Source: Panaeolus papilionaceus (Eukaryota > Basidiomycota > Agaricomycetes > Agaricales). From it: a stretch of 64,000 nt of DNA. Location of the stretch: positions 124,001 through 188,000 of the forward strand of contig JADNRZ010000022.1 in NCBI GenBank assembly GCA_015501605.1, read 5' to 3'. Positions 23,596 to 35,341 of the stretch are shown piece by piece (position 1 is the stretch's first letter; each line of letters begins with the position of its first letter). The translations under genes and the position numbers were made by a program. Under the pieces are notes generated by a model. It had not been told where the DNA came from. It was given only the letters and a program-made list of their open reading frames with translations, and searched no databases.

Positions 23596-24635
23596 GTCGT
23601 GCAACCTTCAATTGCGCCTTATTTTTTTCAGTTCAAGGTTCCCGATTCTTTAATTTGCCGATCTCACGAACAAATGAACTAGTTCACTTGAAATAATCAC
23701 GCTTGTCACAACCGAATTGCGTCATCAACAAACCAGTTCAAGCTAAGTGGGGCACTGGAGGACAGAATAAGCTTTGCGGCTATCTCGTCATAACCTGCTT
23801 CTCGTCTTCTGATAGCCAATTAGTGTGTCACTGACCTTGCTTTCAGAGGGTCGAATGCTTGTTGAATGCACGTTCTAGGGCTCTTTCGATGCTCATAGCA
23901 CCTAGTGTCTTGCAACATGTCTCCAGGCATCGTACCTGACGGACTTTCTTGTTTCGTCCTGAGGGTAAATGCCAAAAGACCATTATTGTACTTAGCTAAG
24001 AGCTTAACTTTGCAAGGCTCAGAGGCACCTAACTAGTCCGAAAGGACTCGTTCGAATGAAATTAAATCCCTCACCGCCTGGAAGCAAAGCAGTTCATTCG
24101 AACACAGCAGTCCGTATTCTGGTCTCCATTCCTCCGACATACGGCAATCTGCAAGTCAGATGAATACCAATAGGTGAAGGTGGGCCAACCAGACGCTTCG
24201 CTCAGTGCAAATTGCTAAAGGTCATGCGGCCTTCTTAGTTTCACGAGGACAGCGGCATTCTTCTCGACATTTCCAAGAAACCGGCGTTGACTCACGTTGA
24301 CTAACAAATGCACATATAGTGCCCATGGTGGAAGGTACAGATCTTTGAAAATGGTAGTCAAGTCATTCTCTCTTATTACCGGCCCCGTTCATGTCAAAAC
24401 CTTATTGTTCCAAATCAAAGTCCATTGGCACCGATGAAGCGCTCGATTCTACTGCAGATTACGACATATTGCAACTCATGACCACTGCTCTTCATTTCCA
24501 TTGACTGCACATTAAAATCCATCACACTCCAATCTCACCACCGCCGATAGCTTGTCTTCGCTTTGATATGTGAACCCACACATGTCTGGCTTTCGATTCC
24601 TTCTCTAATCAACACAAAACACGAGTCGAGCGAAA
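23596..24635. other. Intergenic, SRR1-like promoter side and TMA20 3' flank
   Basis: About 1 kb with no supported gene. It holds an inverted repeat at 24050-24103, listed separately. Confidence 0.55.
24050..24103. repeat. 11-bp inverted repeat
   Basis: GTTCGAATGAA (24050-24060) and TTCATTCGAAC (24093-24103) are perfect inverses around a 32-bp spacer. Next to the left arm lies a small hairpin, AGTCCGAAAGGACT. Possibly the relic of a small element; no flanking duplication was recognised. Confidence 0.6.
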
Positions 24636-25621
24636 TTACAACGTCGTCGCATTCCACAAATCATCCCCAAGATATGATCCGAGCTCAATCGCTACACCCT
24701 TGTTAACTTTCTTGATATCCTCTGTGCCGAGTTTCGTAAGGCCAATGCCGACGGCGTGCTCCTTCCCTTCCGCGTGAATGGCGACGACGCGTTCAGCAGG
24801 GATGGCATCGTCTGGAGGTGGAAGCCATCCTCCCGCGGAGGTCAGGCCCGGACACATCATGGGGGCTCCTCCCAAGAGGAAGCGGATGGCGCCCCGATCA
24901 ACCTGAACTTTGGGCAGGATGTAAGGGTCTGTGTGTGGGGTTTTCGTTATTGGTGTGTTCATTTAGGAAAGGGGTCCAGAGTTGTTGACACGGAAATTAA
25001 TGGAGATCGTGAAGGTCAATGCCAGGGTAATTGTGAACTGATTAACAACCTGAGTTGAACTCAACAGGGAAGAAACGCACATTTATGTAACACCCTCAAT
25101 GTAGGGTAGAAAGGCCCATCGAAGTGTTGGAAAAACAGAGGTTCAGAGTGTACAGTGAAAATTGATACATGTTCTCTGCTATGCAATTAAAATCGGTTAG
25201 ATAACACAAAAAAAAGAGATGTCGTAGATGCAGGCTCAAATCAATAGGTGGGGTGATGACGCCGTGGAATGAAAAATGTGAGGAGCGATAAGATAGCAGG
25301 ACGTGGACAGCGATCGCACCAAATGTACAACCAATACTACACGGAAGAGAACAGTTGGCGAATATTACTGACCACTTGACATGTATAAGACCCTCTTTCT
25401 TTGGCCAAATTGCTTCCAGCGTCTCAGGTTCGATCTTCCATTGTGCGAGGACGTTTGCTCGGATCTGCCTTTGCACTGATGATTTGACAGGTGTGTGCCC
25501 TGCAATATCCGTCGAGGGTGAAAATCTACCAATAAACGAGCGATGTCAGAAGAAGCTTAAGAGGTGATGGTTCGGCAAGTGTTGAGAGAATCGGTTCGAA
25601 ACCCACATACTTTTTGAACAT
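24636..25621 (-). CDS. TMA20: Translation machinery-associated protein 20 (MCT-1)
   Basis: PUA-domain protein, orthologue of human MCTS1. With Tma22/DENR it acts on 40S subunits in recycling after termination and in reinitiation. Four exons (25621-25611, 25525-25373, 25178-25081, 24928-24636) give 184 aa, the normal length. Exon 1 carries only 11 coding nt (ATG TTC AAA AA). Conserved blocks: [74 protein letters not shown], then the PUA core [44 protein letters not shown] and the end in LGDDLWN. Intron 3 (152 bp) also lacks AG from its TTGAC branch point to the acceptor. Confidence 0.95.
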
Positions 25622-26218
25622 GTGTAGTGTTTGATTTCGAGATCAGGGTGTATTGAAGAGATAATTAACGAGATGGTAGTTGATTGTAAAGTTAACTCGG
25701 AGCCTGCCTTGAGACGCGTTCTAGATTACATGTATTTTCCGAATATTGTCAAGAAACGTGACACAGAAACGGATTGCAAAGGGATCGCCGGCTTGCTTGG
25801 CATTGTCAGATCTAAGTACAGTGCAACAACTCCAGTGACATCTTGACCATATCCAAGATATTAACTTTCATAATTCGTGATGTCGAAGATAACACAAAAA
25901 AAGATACTTCTACATTAATCTCTTGCTACTGGTACATAAATGTTTGTGGCTTGATGAATGTCAAAGACGAATAGAGGCCGATCCGAAAATCTGGTAAAAA
26001 AAGAAAAGAAAACCACGACAGCAAAATGAGACTAGCGAGGGTCAAAAGCATAGAGACAGTTGGAGAGTGTGTGGAGGCGCTAATGCATCACGATGCTGAG
26101 TTTTGTGTATCTGGTGTTGTTGTACATTGTGTAATTTTGAGTTGTGAGCCAAAAGAAAGCGAATCAAGAGGGACAGGGAGACAAAAAAAAATCAACCATC
26201 GATAAACAGCTCGCAACC
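25622..26218. other. Intergenic between TMA20 and CRM1
   Basis: About 0.6 kb, probably TMA20 promoter (proximal to 25621) and CRM1 3' flank (A-rich 25880-26190). A 71-codon + frame at 25631-25846 has no family support and is not called. Confidence 0.55.
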
Positions 26219-29200
26219 TCAGATATCCTCGTCTTTATCGTCCAATTGACTGGGTTTCAGCATACCAGGAATCCTCATGGCTGCCTCGCGCTCGGCTTCC
26301 GCTTTAAGCTGACTCTCCAACTCCTTCTCTTCCAGGAACAGTTCAGCATTATCGCCGGAGAATTCCTTGAGTTGGATAAGGAAGTCACGGAGCGCCAATT
26401 TGAACTTGTTGATATCGTTATGGTGTTCGAATAACGAGTTGACAAAGACCTCCACTTGTTTGCTGGAAAAGCAAAACAATGTATAAGGACAATGAGAAAT
26501 TAAAAATAAAGATAGACACTGACGGTTGAACATGAGGGAACGCTGTTTTCAACAGGTTCGCGGTGTATTCTCTCAGGAACTTGACGTTGTTCAAAGAGGG
26601 ATCGGGGAACTGAGCAGGGTCATACAATGGCATTTGAATGATGTTCGCCTCAACCAGTTGGAACATTCTGGCGAGTAATACGCTCTGTAGCTTGAAGCCG
26701 CTCTTGTGATCCGTATCCGTAAGAACGAAGAAAGTATCTTGGACGATGCTCAAGAAGTATTGTTGGAAGAATGAGTTTCTGACGGATGGATCAGCTGCCG
26801 TTGCGAAGTTGTTCACAACCTCGAGCATCACTAAACACGAATAAGGATCAGGGAATTACGCAAGAACAGTGGCAAACATACAGTTGAGACCCATATCAGC
26901 GATATCACGCATCGTGTGCTTGATAGCCCAAATGATGCTATCCATGAACAACTTGAATTGAGCGGGTGGAATGGTCAACAGTGCTGTATCAACGTCAGTC
27001 TCAGACTCATGAAGACACAGATAATAATAATCACCAGGGAAGCAATTCATGTTGATTGCACGGAGAAGCTTGAAGAATCCAACACGGTGCTCAGGATATT
27101 CAGAGAAATCTTGGTTGATCATGCTGAGGGTTGGTTCAAAGACAGCTTCCATAATGGCAGGGACTTGAGGGGTCAAGATGGTCTGGTTGCACGTCAATTA
27201 CGATAATTTTGGGATATGATAAAGACTCACTCCAAGCTTGAAGGTGATGGTGGCCATCACGTTCAGAACCTCAGCATCTCGCGATGCAGGAACATTGCGA
27301 CTGTAATCGCCTAGGATAGCGTCCAAAAGAGGGGGCATGAAGTTGGTGTTGACCGCATCCAAATCTTCAGCTTTTTTGATATATGTCTCCATTAGCTTCA
27401 GAATTTCTTTCTTCACCGTTCTAAGCTGGCGAACTTTGGGGGTCTTGGTAGCAATTGGACCTGGAAGACTGCTGTTAAGATGTTCTCAGTCGTGAAAAGT
27501 GCACAGTATCCTACCTTCTTTGATGATGGTTTCGCTAACAATTCCGCTGACGGCTTTGTACAGACCCAGCATGTCTAAAAAGATGCGACCAAGTTGAGGA
27601 AGGTAGAAATTGCCGATTGAGGTACAAGCGGAAACGTTGGTCTTCAGAACATTAGCCAGAATCTTGATATTGTCAGTGCTTGACAGAACATCCATGTTCT
27701 GAGCAGCTTGTGACATAAGTGAATCCCACTACAGGATGGAAATATCAAAATTATAATATGTTCCAGCGTCGTGACATTAATTGCACTTACCGCGTTGTTG
27801 GGTAATTCCATCAATCTAGCGATTAGCTTCTCCTGAATAGCTTTGTTGGGCTGCGCCGAAATCATATGTCCAACGGCTTCATAGAAGGTATGGACCTGCA
27901 ACTTGTTAAATACAAACGTATTAAGGAGTAGTAGAGAATATACCTGTTGAGGGGAAAGATCGACGGTAATGCGATGTAGGAGTCGCAAAATTTCGTCAAC
28001 AAATGGTTCTTGCTCGCCGGATTGTTGCATGACGAAGTGGCGACGACATTTCTGGGCAATCTTGATGAATGTATCGCAGGCCATGTCCTGAACACCTTCG
28101 TGCGTCTCGTGCATAAACTCAAAGAGCTTGTTCACAACTGTCTTCAAGAATTTCCAATGGGCTTTAAGGAACCGTGGGTATTGACCAACGATATACATGA
28201 TATCGGAGGCAACTACGGCTTTGTTATCCTTTCCTCGCTTGATTTCACACAAGCCTAGCAGGTCCTTGATAACCGTGACCAAGAATCGCTTTTCAGTTTC
28301 CTCATCTAGAATCTGGATTAGCGCAACGTGTTAGAGAATGAAAACAAGGGGCTTACTCATAGCTCCTGAAATTGAGCCAATAGCCCAGCACAAGGTGTTC
28401 AGGTTGTTCCAGGACCATTCGGAACCATCCACCTGCTTCGCGAGTTTTTCGGTCAGAATGGTTTCTGTGTCGGTCACGTCCAGATGTGTCAGGAAGACGA
28501 GGAGTTCGCGCATGGATTTATAAAGGACGATGGTGTCGCTTTCCTTCATGAACTCTCGAACAATTTCACCCTCATCGTTTTCAACGATCAAGACCTATAA
28601 TGCAAGTTAGGTGATGGAACACGAGCTCACGCGTCTGAGCCAACTCACCTCCTCAGGCTTAACCATGCGTTCGATGACGACCAATCTCAAATTCGAAAGC
28701 ACATCACTGTAGATATTTTTCCGCAAAGACATTCCGCTCAGCATGTTACTGCTCGAACTGCCCAGACTGAGTCCCATCAACAATCCAGATTCTCCAATGG
28801 GTAGCGACTGAATCTCCTCATATAGTTCTGACACGAGCTTTAACCAGTACTCCAAACAAATTTTGAAGATCTCGCGTTCGTCGACCTGGGAGATCTTGAC
28901 CATATAGAGGTGCGCGTTGAGCAACACATCGCGGTTTTGCTCCGATTCAACCGCACGAAGGTGGTTTGAGAGGAAATTGGCGAGGAATAAGGCTAGGTTG
29001 AGAACGAGTTCTTGTCCTGCATCTCCGGCGTTGGAGTATGCTTGAGCAATGTTGGTGCTTGGAGGAATCATGCGGTTGATAGATGTCATGACCATGGCGA
29101 AGAGAATGACGAATTTAGGATCGTATTCGGGACCAACGTTAAGCGCTGCGATCTCCGCTAAGCATTTCAATGTGATGTTGCGGAATTCGGGTGCTTCGAG

Positions 29201-30266
29201 GAACTAGGGTCACGGGCCGGTTAATAGGGACACAATTCTTAGACGCTCAATAAAACGTACTCGATTCAGTAGGAGATCAATTATTGTCGTTTCAAAAATG
29301 TAACCGAGCGGAATCCAGTTCAAGAATCGGAGGAGGGTTTCGAGAGTCGCTTTAATCAACGAGACCTTCTGGGCTTCCTCAAGGACGTCGGAGCATAGTT
29401 TGAAGACTTCGGAAAACTCGTTGCATATTTGATGCTTCAAATTCTTGATTTTTGTCTGAGTCATTTGTTCCGCAGAGAAGTCAAAAATCTCTTCCGATAA
29501 AAGCTTGAGGATGACCATGTTGTTCTCGCATAGAGAAAGATTGGTCTTAGAGGATTCCACGAGTTCGGTTATGAAATTTGGCCAGTTATGTGGCCACTCT
29601 TGTTTAAGGATCTACAGGGCAGTGTTAAAAATGACATAAACACGCGTCATGTAAGCACTTACCTGAACGAGGGCAAGGTTCAGCTTATTGATATAGGTCT
29701 TCTCCTTCCGAAATGCAACTTCATCCGATGCTACTTTCACGGTGACTCCAACGATAAAATTCCGAATTCCTATCAAGATCGATGGACGTGATCAGGAGTA
29801 GCACAAATCACTGTAGTATAAGGTATACCTTGTCGCTGGCCATCAGGAAGTGTTTTCCATCGTGTTGTGATAAGCTTTTCAAGAATTTGAAGACCGATGT
29901 ACTTTGTGGAGTGATGATTAATCGGATGGATGATCACCCGCAACATGAAAATGCATACCTTTGATTGAGGGAAAGATGAACGTTCGAGGATATCTGGCAC
30001 TCTGGTCCATGAGTCTGGGTGTTCTTGGAATTGGGTGAGAACCTGCTGAGCCATTTGCAGCTGGAGAAGAGAATGAGAGGCATGTAAGTTACAGATTCGC
30101 GCCCTATCTCGTGTAAAGACGTACCTCTGCACCTGTTCCTGTATAGAATGCCATAACAACCTTATCCATGAGCCCAATGTCGAACTCCTTAGAAAAATCT
30201 AGCAAAGTCTGTAAAAAGCAATGAGAAGAGTGGTTAAAGGTATTAAGATAATATACATACCTCCAT
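26219..30266 (-). CDS. CRM1: Exportin-1 (CRM1/XPO1)
   Basis: Karyopherin that exports leucine-rich-NES cargo from the nucleus with RanGTP. Sixteen exons on the minus strand (30266-30261, 30208-30125, 30060-29959, 29901-29829, 29769-29663, 29611-29261, 29203-28649, 28594-28357, 28305-27944, 27895-27791, 27728-27515, 27460-27231, 27182-27035, 26983-26882, 26830-26524, 26462-26219) give 1075 aa, matching the family. The first coding exon has just two codons (ATG GAG). HEAT repeats cover the protein. Blocks include [20 protein letters not shown] (importin-beta N region), [20 protein letters not shown] in the NES groove, and a C-terminal helix ending [12 protein letters not shown]. The Cys in LLGLCE corresponds to the leptomycin-B-reactive Cys of human and fission yeast, so the protein should be drug-sensitive, unlike the S. 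cerevisiae one. All junctions keep phase. Confidence 0.97.
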
Positions 30267-30951
30267 GATGGCGCTAGTAAAAGAATTAAGCGCTAAAGTA
30301 TATGGATATTAGGTGATTCAAGAGGCGTACACTGAGTGGATCTGTGGTGGTCGTTGTCGGAGAGATTGAGGTTGGGCAGAGGGCGATCGTTCAAGTTGAG
30401 CCCGACGGCTGTGTCGAGGAGAGTTGATCACGGGATCACGACAATGGATAAGCAAGCGGAGATTGAATACATTGCGTAATCGATCTGACAAAGACAACAA
30501 CACGTCATTTCTCATTTCTATTCAGAGCCGGCGTTAAAACCTTCGCGGATGTCCAGATATCGAGTTTCATCATAACTTTGTCATATTTTAATGGCTGAAG
30601 TACGAGCTCGGCTTTATTTTCGAGTTACCAACCTGTCGAGAGATCTACCACCATTTGTTCTGTGAAATTCCATGAACTGTGTCATTCATCTGCTATTTAT
30701 AAATACTCATTCTCACTCACAGGCGAGTAGTTGATGTACTGCTCCTGCTGGCGCGCCTGAATTGTGACAATAGGTCATTCCTTATGGCAGACCTCTGCCT
30801 ATATGACGCCTTTTCGAACCCTGTTAACCTTGTGAAAAGGTAAGTCGCATCTGCGACAGATCGGCTTCTTAAGCGTTGCGCCTTTCCCACCCTTACTAAC
30901 TGTCGTACCCAGACTCACTTCAACGAGAAACACAACTTCACCGTGTTACCT
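30267..30951. other. Divergent promoter region of CRM1 and oxidoreductase
   Basis: About 0.7 kb shared between two divergently transcribed genes. No gene seen; the minus frame at 30318-30515 is short and unconvincing. Confidence 0.6.
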
Positions 30952-32314
30952 ATGGCTGATATTCCTGATGTTCAAAGAGCTTGGACTGTGGTACGTAGCG
31001 GGAAACCATCGAAGGCCGTCGTCTTAAAAGAAGATTGGCCTGTACCCAAACAACTGCCGCAAGGTGAGGTACTTGTGAAGATTCAAGCTGCCGCCTTCAA
31101 CCCTGTGTACGTCACCAAGCATATCCACATTTAAAACTGAAAGCGCTCATTGATGTGCACACGATGCTACACCTACTTATAGTGGTTGGAAGATGATGAA
31201 ATTGCCAAATCTATTCGCCAAGAGACCGCATGTTGCTGAACATGATTTCAGTGGTGTTGTAGTCGACGCGAATGGAACGTCGTTTTCGAATGGGGACAAC
31301 GTTTTTGGATTTATATCCGTCAGTGCGTAGAACGATACTTTCACGTCTCTTTTCTCAGGGTCTCATCTTTTTTCGAAGATTTACAACAAAAGACGCGTCA
31401 AGGAGCATTAGCAGAGTATGCGAGACTTCCTGCCGATCACCTTATGCTGCGCCCTCCTCATGTTACGCCTGTTGAAGCAGCTGGGTTAACGCTCGCCGGA
31501 GCAACTTCATACCAAGCTCTATTCCGTATTGCCAAGTTGGAAGCCCACCAAACAATATTCATAAATGGTGGCAGCACTGCAGTTGGCGCCTTTGCTATCC
31601 AGATGGCGAAAGCCAAAGGTGCCAGAGTTGTTGCCACAGCTTCTGCTAAAAATGAAGGGTTTGTTCGTCGCATGGGTGCAGATGAGGTCAGAGGTTCACT
31701 TGTCTGAATCAATTCGAATTGACGTCCTAAATCTCTCTCGGACATGTACTTAGTTTATCGACTACACCAAACAACCTCTCGTTCCATATCTAGTGAAAAA
31801 CCCTCCATCGACAAAGTACAATGTCATTTATGATGCAGTAGGACTGCTGGACCCGTCTCTCTTCACCTCAAGTGCGGCTTACCTCGCACCGAATGGGATC
31901 TTCATTTCGAGTGGCCCGCTACCTAAGAGCGCTTCATTATCAGAAATATGGAATCTCATTCGGACGGCCGGTGCAATGGTAGTTCCCTCATGGTTGGGAA
32001 ATGTCAACAGGAAATACAGGTAGATAGCCCCGATATCATTGTTGATGTGCAGGAAACTGATATCGTATGGCACAGTATCGTCATGCTCAAACACGATGCC
32101 AATGACTTCAAAGAGTTGCAGAAGCTGGTCGCTGATGGCAAGCTTTTCTTAGTCTCCAGTTATGAACTCTCTATCTGATGTTGCCGTAGGTTCTGTGAAA
32201 CCGATCGTGGATTCAGTCCATAGCTTCGAAGACGCCTTGAAAGGCTATGAACGCATTCTGACCACACGCGCAGTTGGCAAAGTCGTTGTCAAAGTTGACC
32301 CCACCGTTGATTAA
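30952..32314 (+). CDS. Medium-chain dehydrogenase/reductase (quinone oxidoreductase / enoyl reductase type)
   Basis: NAD(P)H-dependent reductase of the MDR superfamily, close to fungal zinc-binding-dehydrogenase-like and trans-enoyl-reductase proteins; substrate unknown. Six exons (30952-31106, 31183-31326, 31359-31686, 31754-32019, 32076-32158, 32190-32314), about 366 aa. Start is ATG 30952. GroES-like N-terminus: GEVLVKIQAAAFNPV, HDFSGVVVDANG, GDNVFGF. Rossmann part: TPVEAAGLTLAGATSYQALF and GGSTAVGAFAIQMAKAKGARVVATAS; end TTRAVGKVVVKVD. No Cys/His set for a structural zinc is visible. To keep frame, two introns must be only 32 (31327-31358) and 31 nt (32159-32189). Alternatives are one-base frameshifts, which would make this a pseudogene or a sequence error. 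Intron 32020-32075 skips a CAG upstream of its CTGAT branch point. Confidence 0.78.
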
Positions 32315-32479
32315 CTCTTTGTGTTATCCCATCATATATTCTTTGTTGATCCTCGCGCCAACCCAACGTTCTATGTAGTATATAGTAGATGTTAGCTGTA
32401 AAGATGACATACATATAAAACCACGTATTAAACAGTCCCCGAACGAATTTAATTTCGTTCTTGCGCTCTTACGACCATC

Positions 32480-33103
32480 ATGCTTGCCTTCGTTACTGTC
32501 GGTTCTACGAAATTCGACAAGCTAATCCAGGCAATATTCTCAGAAGAGGTTCTGTCCAGTCTAAAAGAAAGAGGCTACACACATTTGATCGTGCAATGCG
32601 GGAACTCGGCATTTGATATGGCAGACAAAATTGTTGGGGGTCGAGAAGAGAGCCTGGAAATAGTGGGGGTTCACATAGAATTTTGGCAGTACAAACCCTC
32701 TCTGGAGAAGTGTTACGAAAAAGCAGACCTTGTCATCAGCCATGCTGGTATGTGTGCAGTTATCGAAGCCATGTTAGAAATTACAGACCTCGCTATGTTC
32801 AGGTTCGGGAACCATCGTGGATGTGCTGAGGATGGGAAAGGTTATGATAGTAGTACCTAATAATACACTAGCCGACAACCATCAAGAAGAGCTAGCATCT
32901 GCTCTGCAAGAGATGCAGTATCTAAAGTCGACGGGTGTTGAGTGGGTGTCAATTTATTGTGTGCAAAGCTATATTTTGACGGAATGAGCAGGAATCTTGC
33001 CCAAACTATCAGGGAATTTGACCCTACAGCCTTTGAGCCATTCCCCCCATTTGAGCCAAGTAGATTTGCTAGAGTTATCGATGAGGCGTTCGGTTTTGTA
33101 TGA
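32480..33103 (+). CDS. ALG13: UDP-GlcNAc transferase subunit ALG13
   Basis: Catalytic GT1-type half of the Alg13/Alg14 enzyme, which adds the second GlcNAc to dolichol-PP-GlcNAc on the cytosolic face of the ER in N-glycan assembly. Exons 32480-32747, 32803-32947 and 32992-33103 give 174 aa, typical for a single-domain fungal Alg13. Signature: [13 protein letters not shown] at the N-terminus, [28 protein letters not shown] (UDP-GlcNAc binding; the intron falls within HAG/SGT) and [15 protein letters not shown]. The last intron (32948-32991, 44 nt) must use the second GT of GGTGTC to give EWV/NLAQTI in frame; the first GT leads to a different open frame that does not fit the family. Confidence 0.92.
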
Positions 33104-33255
33104 AGGAGTGTATGGGTTATGATAACGAAGAGAATGCGATAACCCAATTTGATGCAAAGATCATCTTGACCCGCAACCACAACGTCCTCTCCCCTCCTCT
33201 CCCTTCCTAAGGGGCGACAATTTATTCCCATCTCTATTTTATTACTCATTACGAA

Positions 33256-34244
33256 ATGCCTCCAAAGACGCTGGAGGCCACCGAAGTCGATGGCGATCCA
33301 GGCCTTTTCGAAGAACAAAATGTACATGAAATATACGACGAAATTGCAGACCACTTTTCATCGACGCGTTATAAGGTAAAGACTGCCATCATTTATCGAA
33401 GACCATGTTGAGAGTGTTGTCAGAATAGCCATGGCCGATCATTGCCAACTTCATTGCCAGCCTTTCTAGTGGCTGGGTAGGCCTTGATTCTGGCACAGGC
33501 AATGGAAAATATTTGCCTCTTCCCTTGGATCGACCAGGGCAACTAATGACTATTGGAATGGATCGCAGCAAAAATTTGTTGGCCATCGCTAGGCATGCTG
33601 GCGGAGGCGACGTTATACGAGAAGTGGTTCAAGGAAATGTTCTAGATAATCCATGGCGCAACGGAATCTTCGTAAGTTGCAAACATCTTGTACAACTAAA
33701 GCTGGTCTAACGCGTAGACCAGGACTATGCGATTTCTATTGCAACAATCCATCATCTTGCTACTCACGAGAGAAGGAGAAGCGCAGTCAAGGTCAGTTGT
33801 CTTCTCGTCTCTGGGGTATTCGTGCTCATGAGCCCCTTTCAGAGACTTTTGCAAGCTGTATCTCCAACCCATGGAAGGGTTTTAATTTACGTCTGGGCAA
33901 TTGAACAAGACGAGCTTTCAAAACGAAAAGTCGTCGCAGATGAAGTGGTTGGTCACCCTCAAGGAAAAGATGTCGTAGTCCCTTGGGTGTTATCGAAGGA
34001 GTTGAGTAAGACTGGCGCGACATCCGAGAGCAGGGAGCCACAGGTCTTCAACCGTTACTACCACATGTTTGCCAAGGGTGAACTTTCAGGGCTTGTGGCA
34101 GAAGCTGCCGCTGAGATGGGGTTGAGCGTAGGAAGGGCAGAAGAACGTTGTGGTGCTGGGATCGCGGGTTTAGAAATTATTCAAGATGGATGGGAAAGAT
34201 CCAACTACTATGTTGAGCTCAGACTCTGGAAAAATGGTATTTGA
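33256..34244 (+). CDS. TRM9: tRNA (carboxymethyluridine) methyltransferase TRM9
   Basis: SAM-dependent enzyme that, with Trm112, makes the final methyl ester of mcm5U/mcm5s2U at the wobble position of tRNAs such as Arg(UCU) and Glu(UUC). Exons 33256-33375, 33429-33671, 33723-33791 and 33843-34244 give 277 aa. Features: N-terminal [30 protein letters not shown] motif I as [31 protein letters not shown] (motif IV region), [12 protein letters not shown] and [15 protein letters not shown], ending NYYVELRLW. Motif I has S-G-T-G in place of the usual G-C-G, a conservative change. Ends 82 bp from the convergent NAC alpha gene. Confidence 0.92.
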
Positions 34245-34326
34245 AACATGGAATTCTTTTGGTTCAGTAAATGAATTCCCGAAAGCGATGCAAATGGACA
34301 AGCGACTATGAATAAAAACGAAACGA

Positions 34327-35101
34327 CTACTCGCTGGCAGCCATGACTGTGGAACCATTGTCGTTAGTGCAAATTTAAAGCAAGAAGGCGGGTACAGGCA
34401 CGCACTGGCATTAATCAAATCGCCACCACTCTCCTTCAACACCCTAACAGCCTTCCCGCGCGAGCAGTTGACTTGTTGCATGACAAGCTCAATGTCCTTG
34501 GGGTCAACGCCGGTCTCGTCAACAGGAGCATCATCATCGACAGCCTCGAGTTCAGGGATGTCATCTTCACCCTCATCCTTTCCGCCAAGAATGGCAGCCT
34601 CGTCCAGCTGAGGAGCAGCACCACCACCGCTGGCGAGTTGCTGGGCAGCAGACATCTGAGCCTGGGAGTTCATGTCCTCGATCTAAAGAAAGTTCCGTTA
34701 AGGAGCATTTACACGCGAGTGAGGAACAGGCAAACCTTGGCCTCGCCAAAGACGATGTAGCAGTCGCTGTTTTGCGACTTGTAAACATCTGGGGAACTCA
34801 GGACGAAGAGAATCTGGGGTCAAGGTCCATGTCAATCGCCATATCGATTTATCTGGCCAATGAAACACACGTTTTTGGGCCGCCTCAGCGTCACGCGGGT
34901 AATGCCTGGAACCTTCTTCAATCCGAGGCCAAGGAGAGCCTTTCTTGCCTTGCGTTCTGAGCGAGACTGGATTTTGTCAAGAGCAGCGGCCGAGGTGGGG
35001 TCTTCCTCATGGTCATGATCATGATCATGGTCGTGATCGTGGTGGTCATGACCTTCGTGGTCGGAGTGATCAGAGGGGACTTCCTCAACTCGTGAAGACA
35101 T
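34327..35101 (-). CDS. EGD2: Nascent polypeptide-associated complex subunit alpha
   Basis: Alpha subunit of NAC, the ribosome-bound heterodimer that first contacts nascent chains and limits wrong SRP targeting. Exons 35101-34871, 34813-34736, 34682-34406 and 34346-34327 give 201 aa. Order: acidic N-terminus with a His-Asp alternation ([19 protein letters not shown], residues 17-35), basic ribosome-contact segment [22 protein letters not shown] domain ([40 protein letters not shown]), a Gln/Ala/Asp linker, and a C-terminal UBA domain ([19 protein letters not shown]) ending INAIMAASE. The final exon has only five codons plus stop. The His-Asp run is longer than I recall in yeast Egd2 and might bind metal. 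Confidence 0.95.
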
Positions 35102-35341
35102 CTGGGAGGGTAGAAGTTGGTCGCGTCAGCAAAATGTCATCCATGTCCAACGACGCGCATCCAGCTTCCAATATGTCGACAGCACTCTTAAAACGACACT
35201 GAGGGCTCGTTCGACGTTCTGGCATAGTCTCACCTTGACTTTTTATGTGGAGAATGTGTTCGGGGGGTCGAGCTCGACGTGTCGAATGGCGAGCAGAGGA
35301 TTCTTTGATTGTTCGTGCTTTGACGTGATTGGTTACATTAT

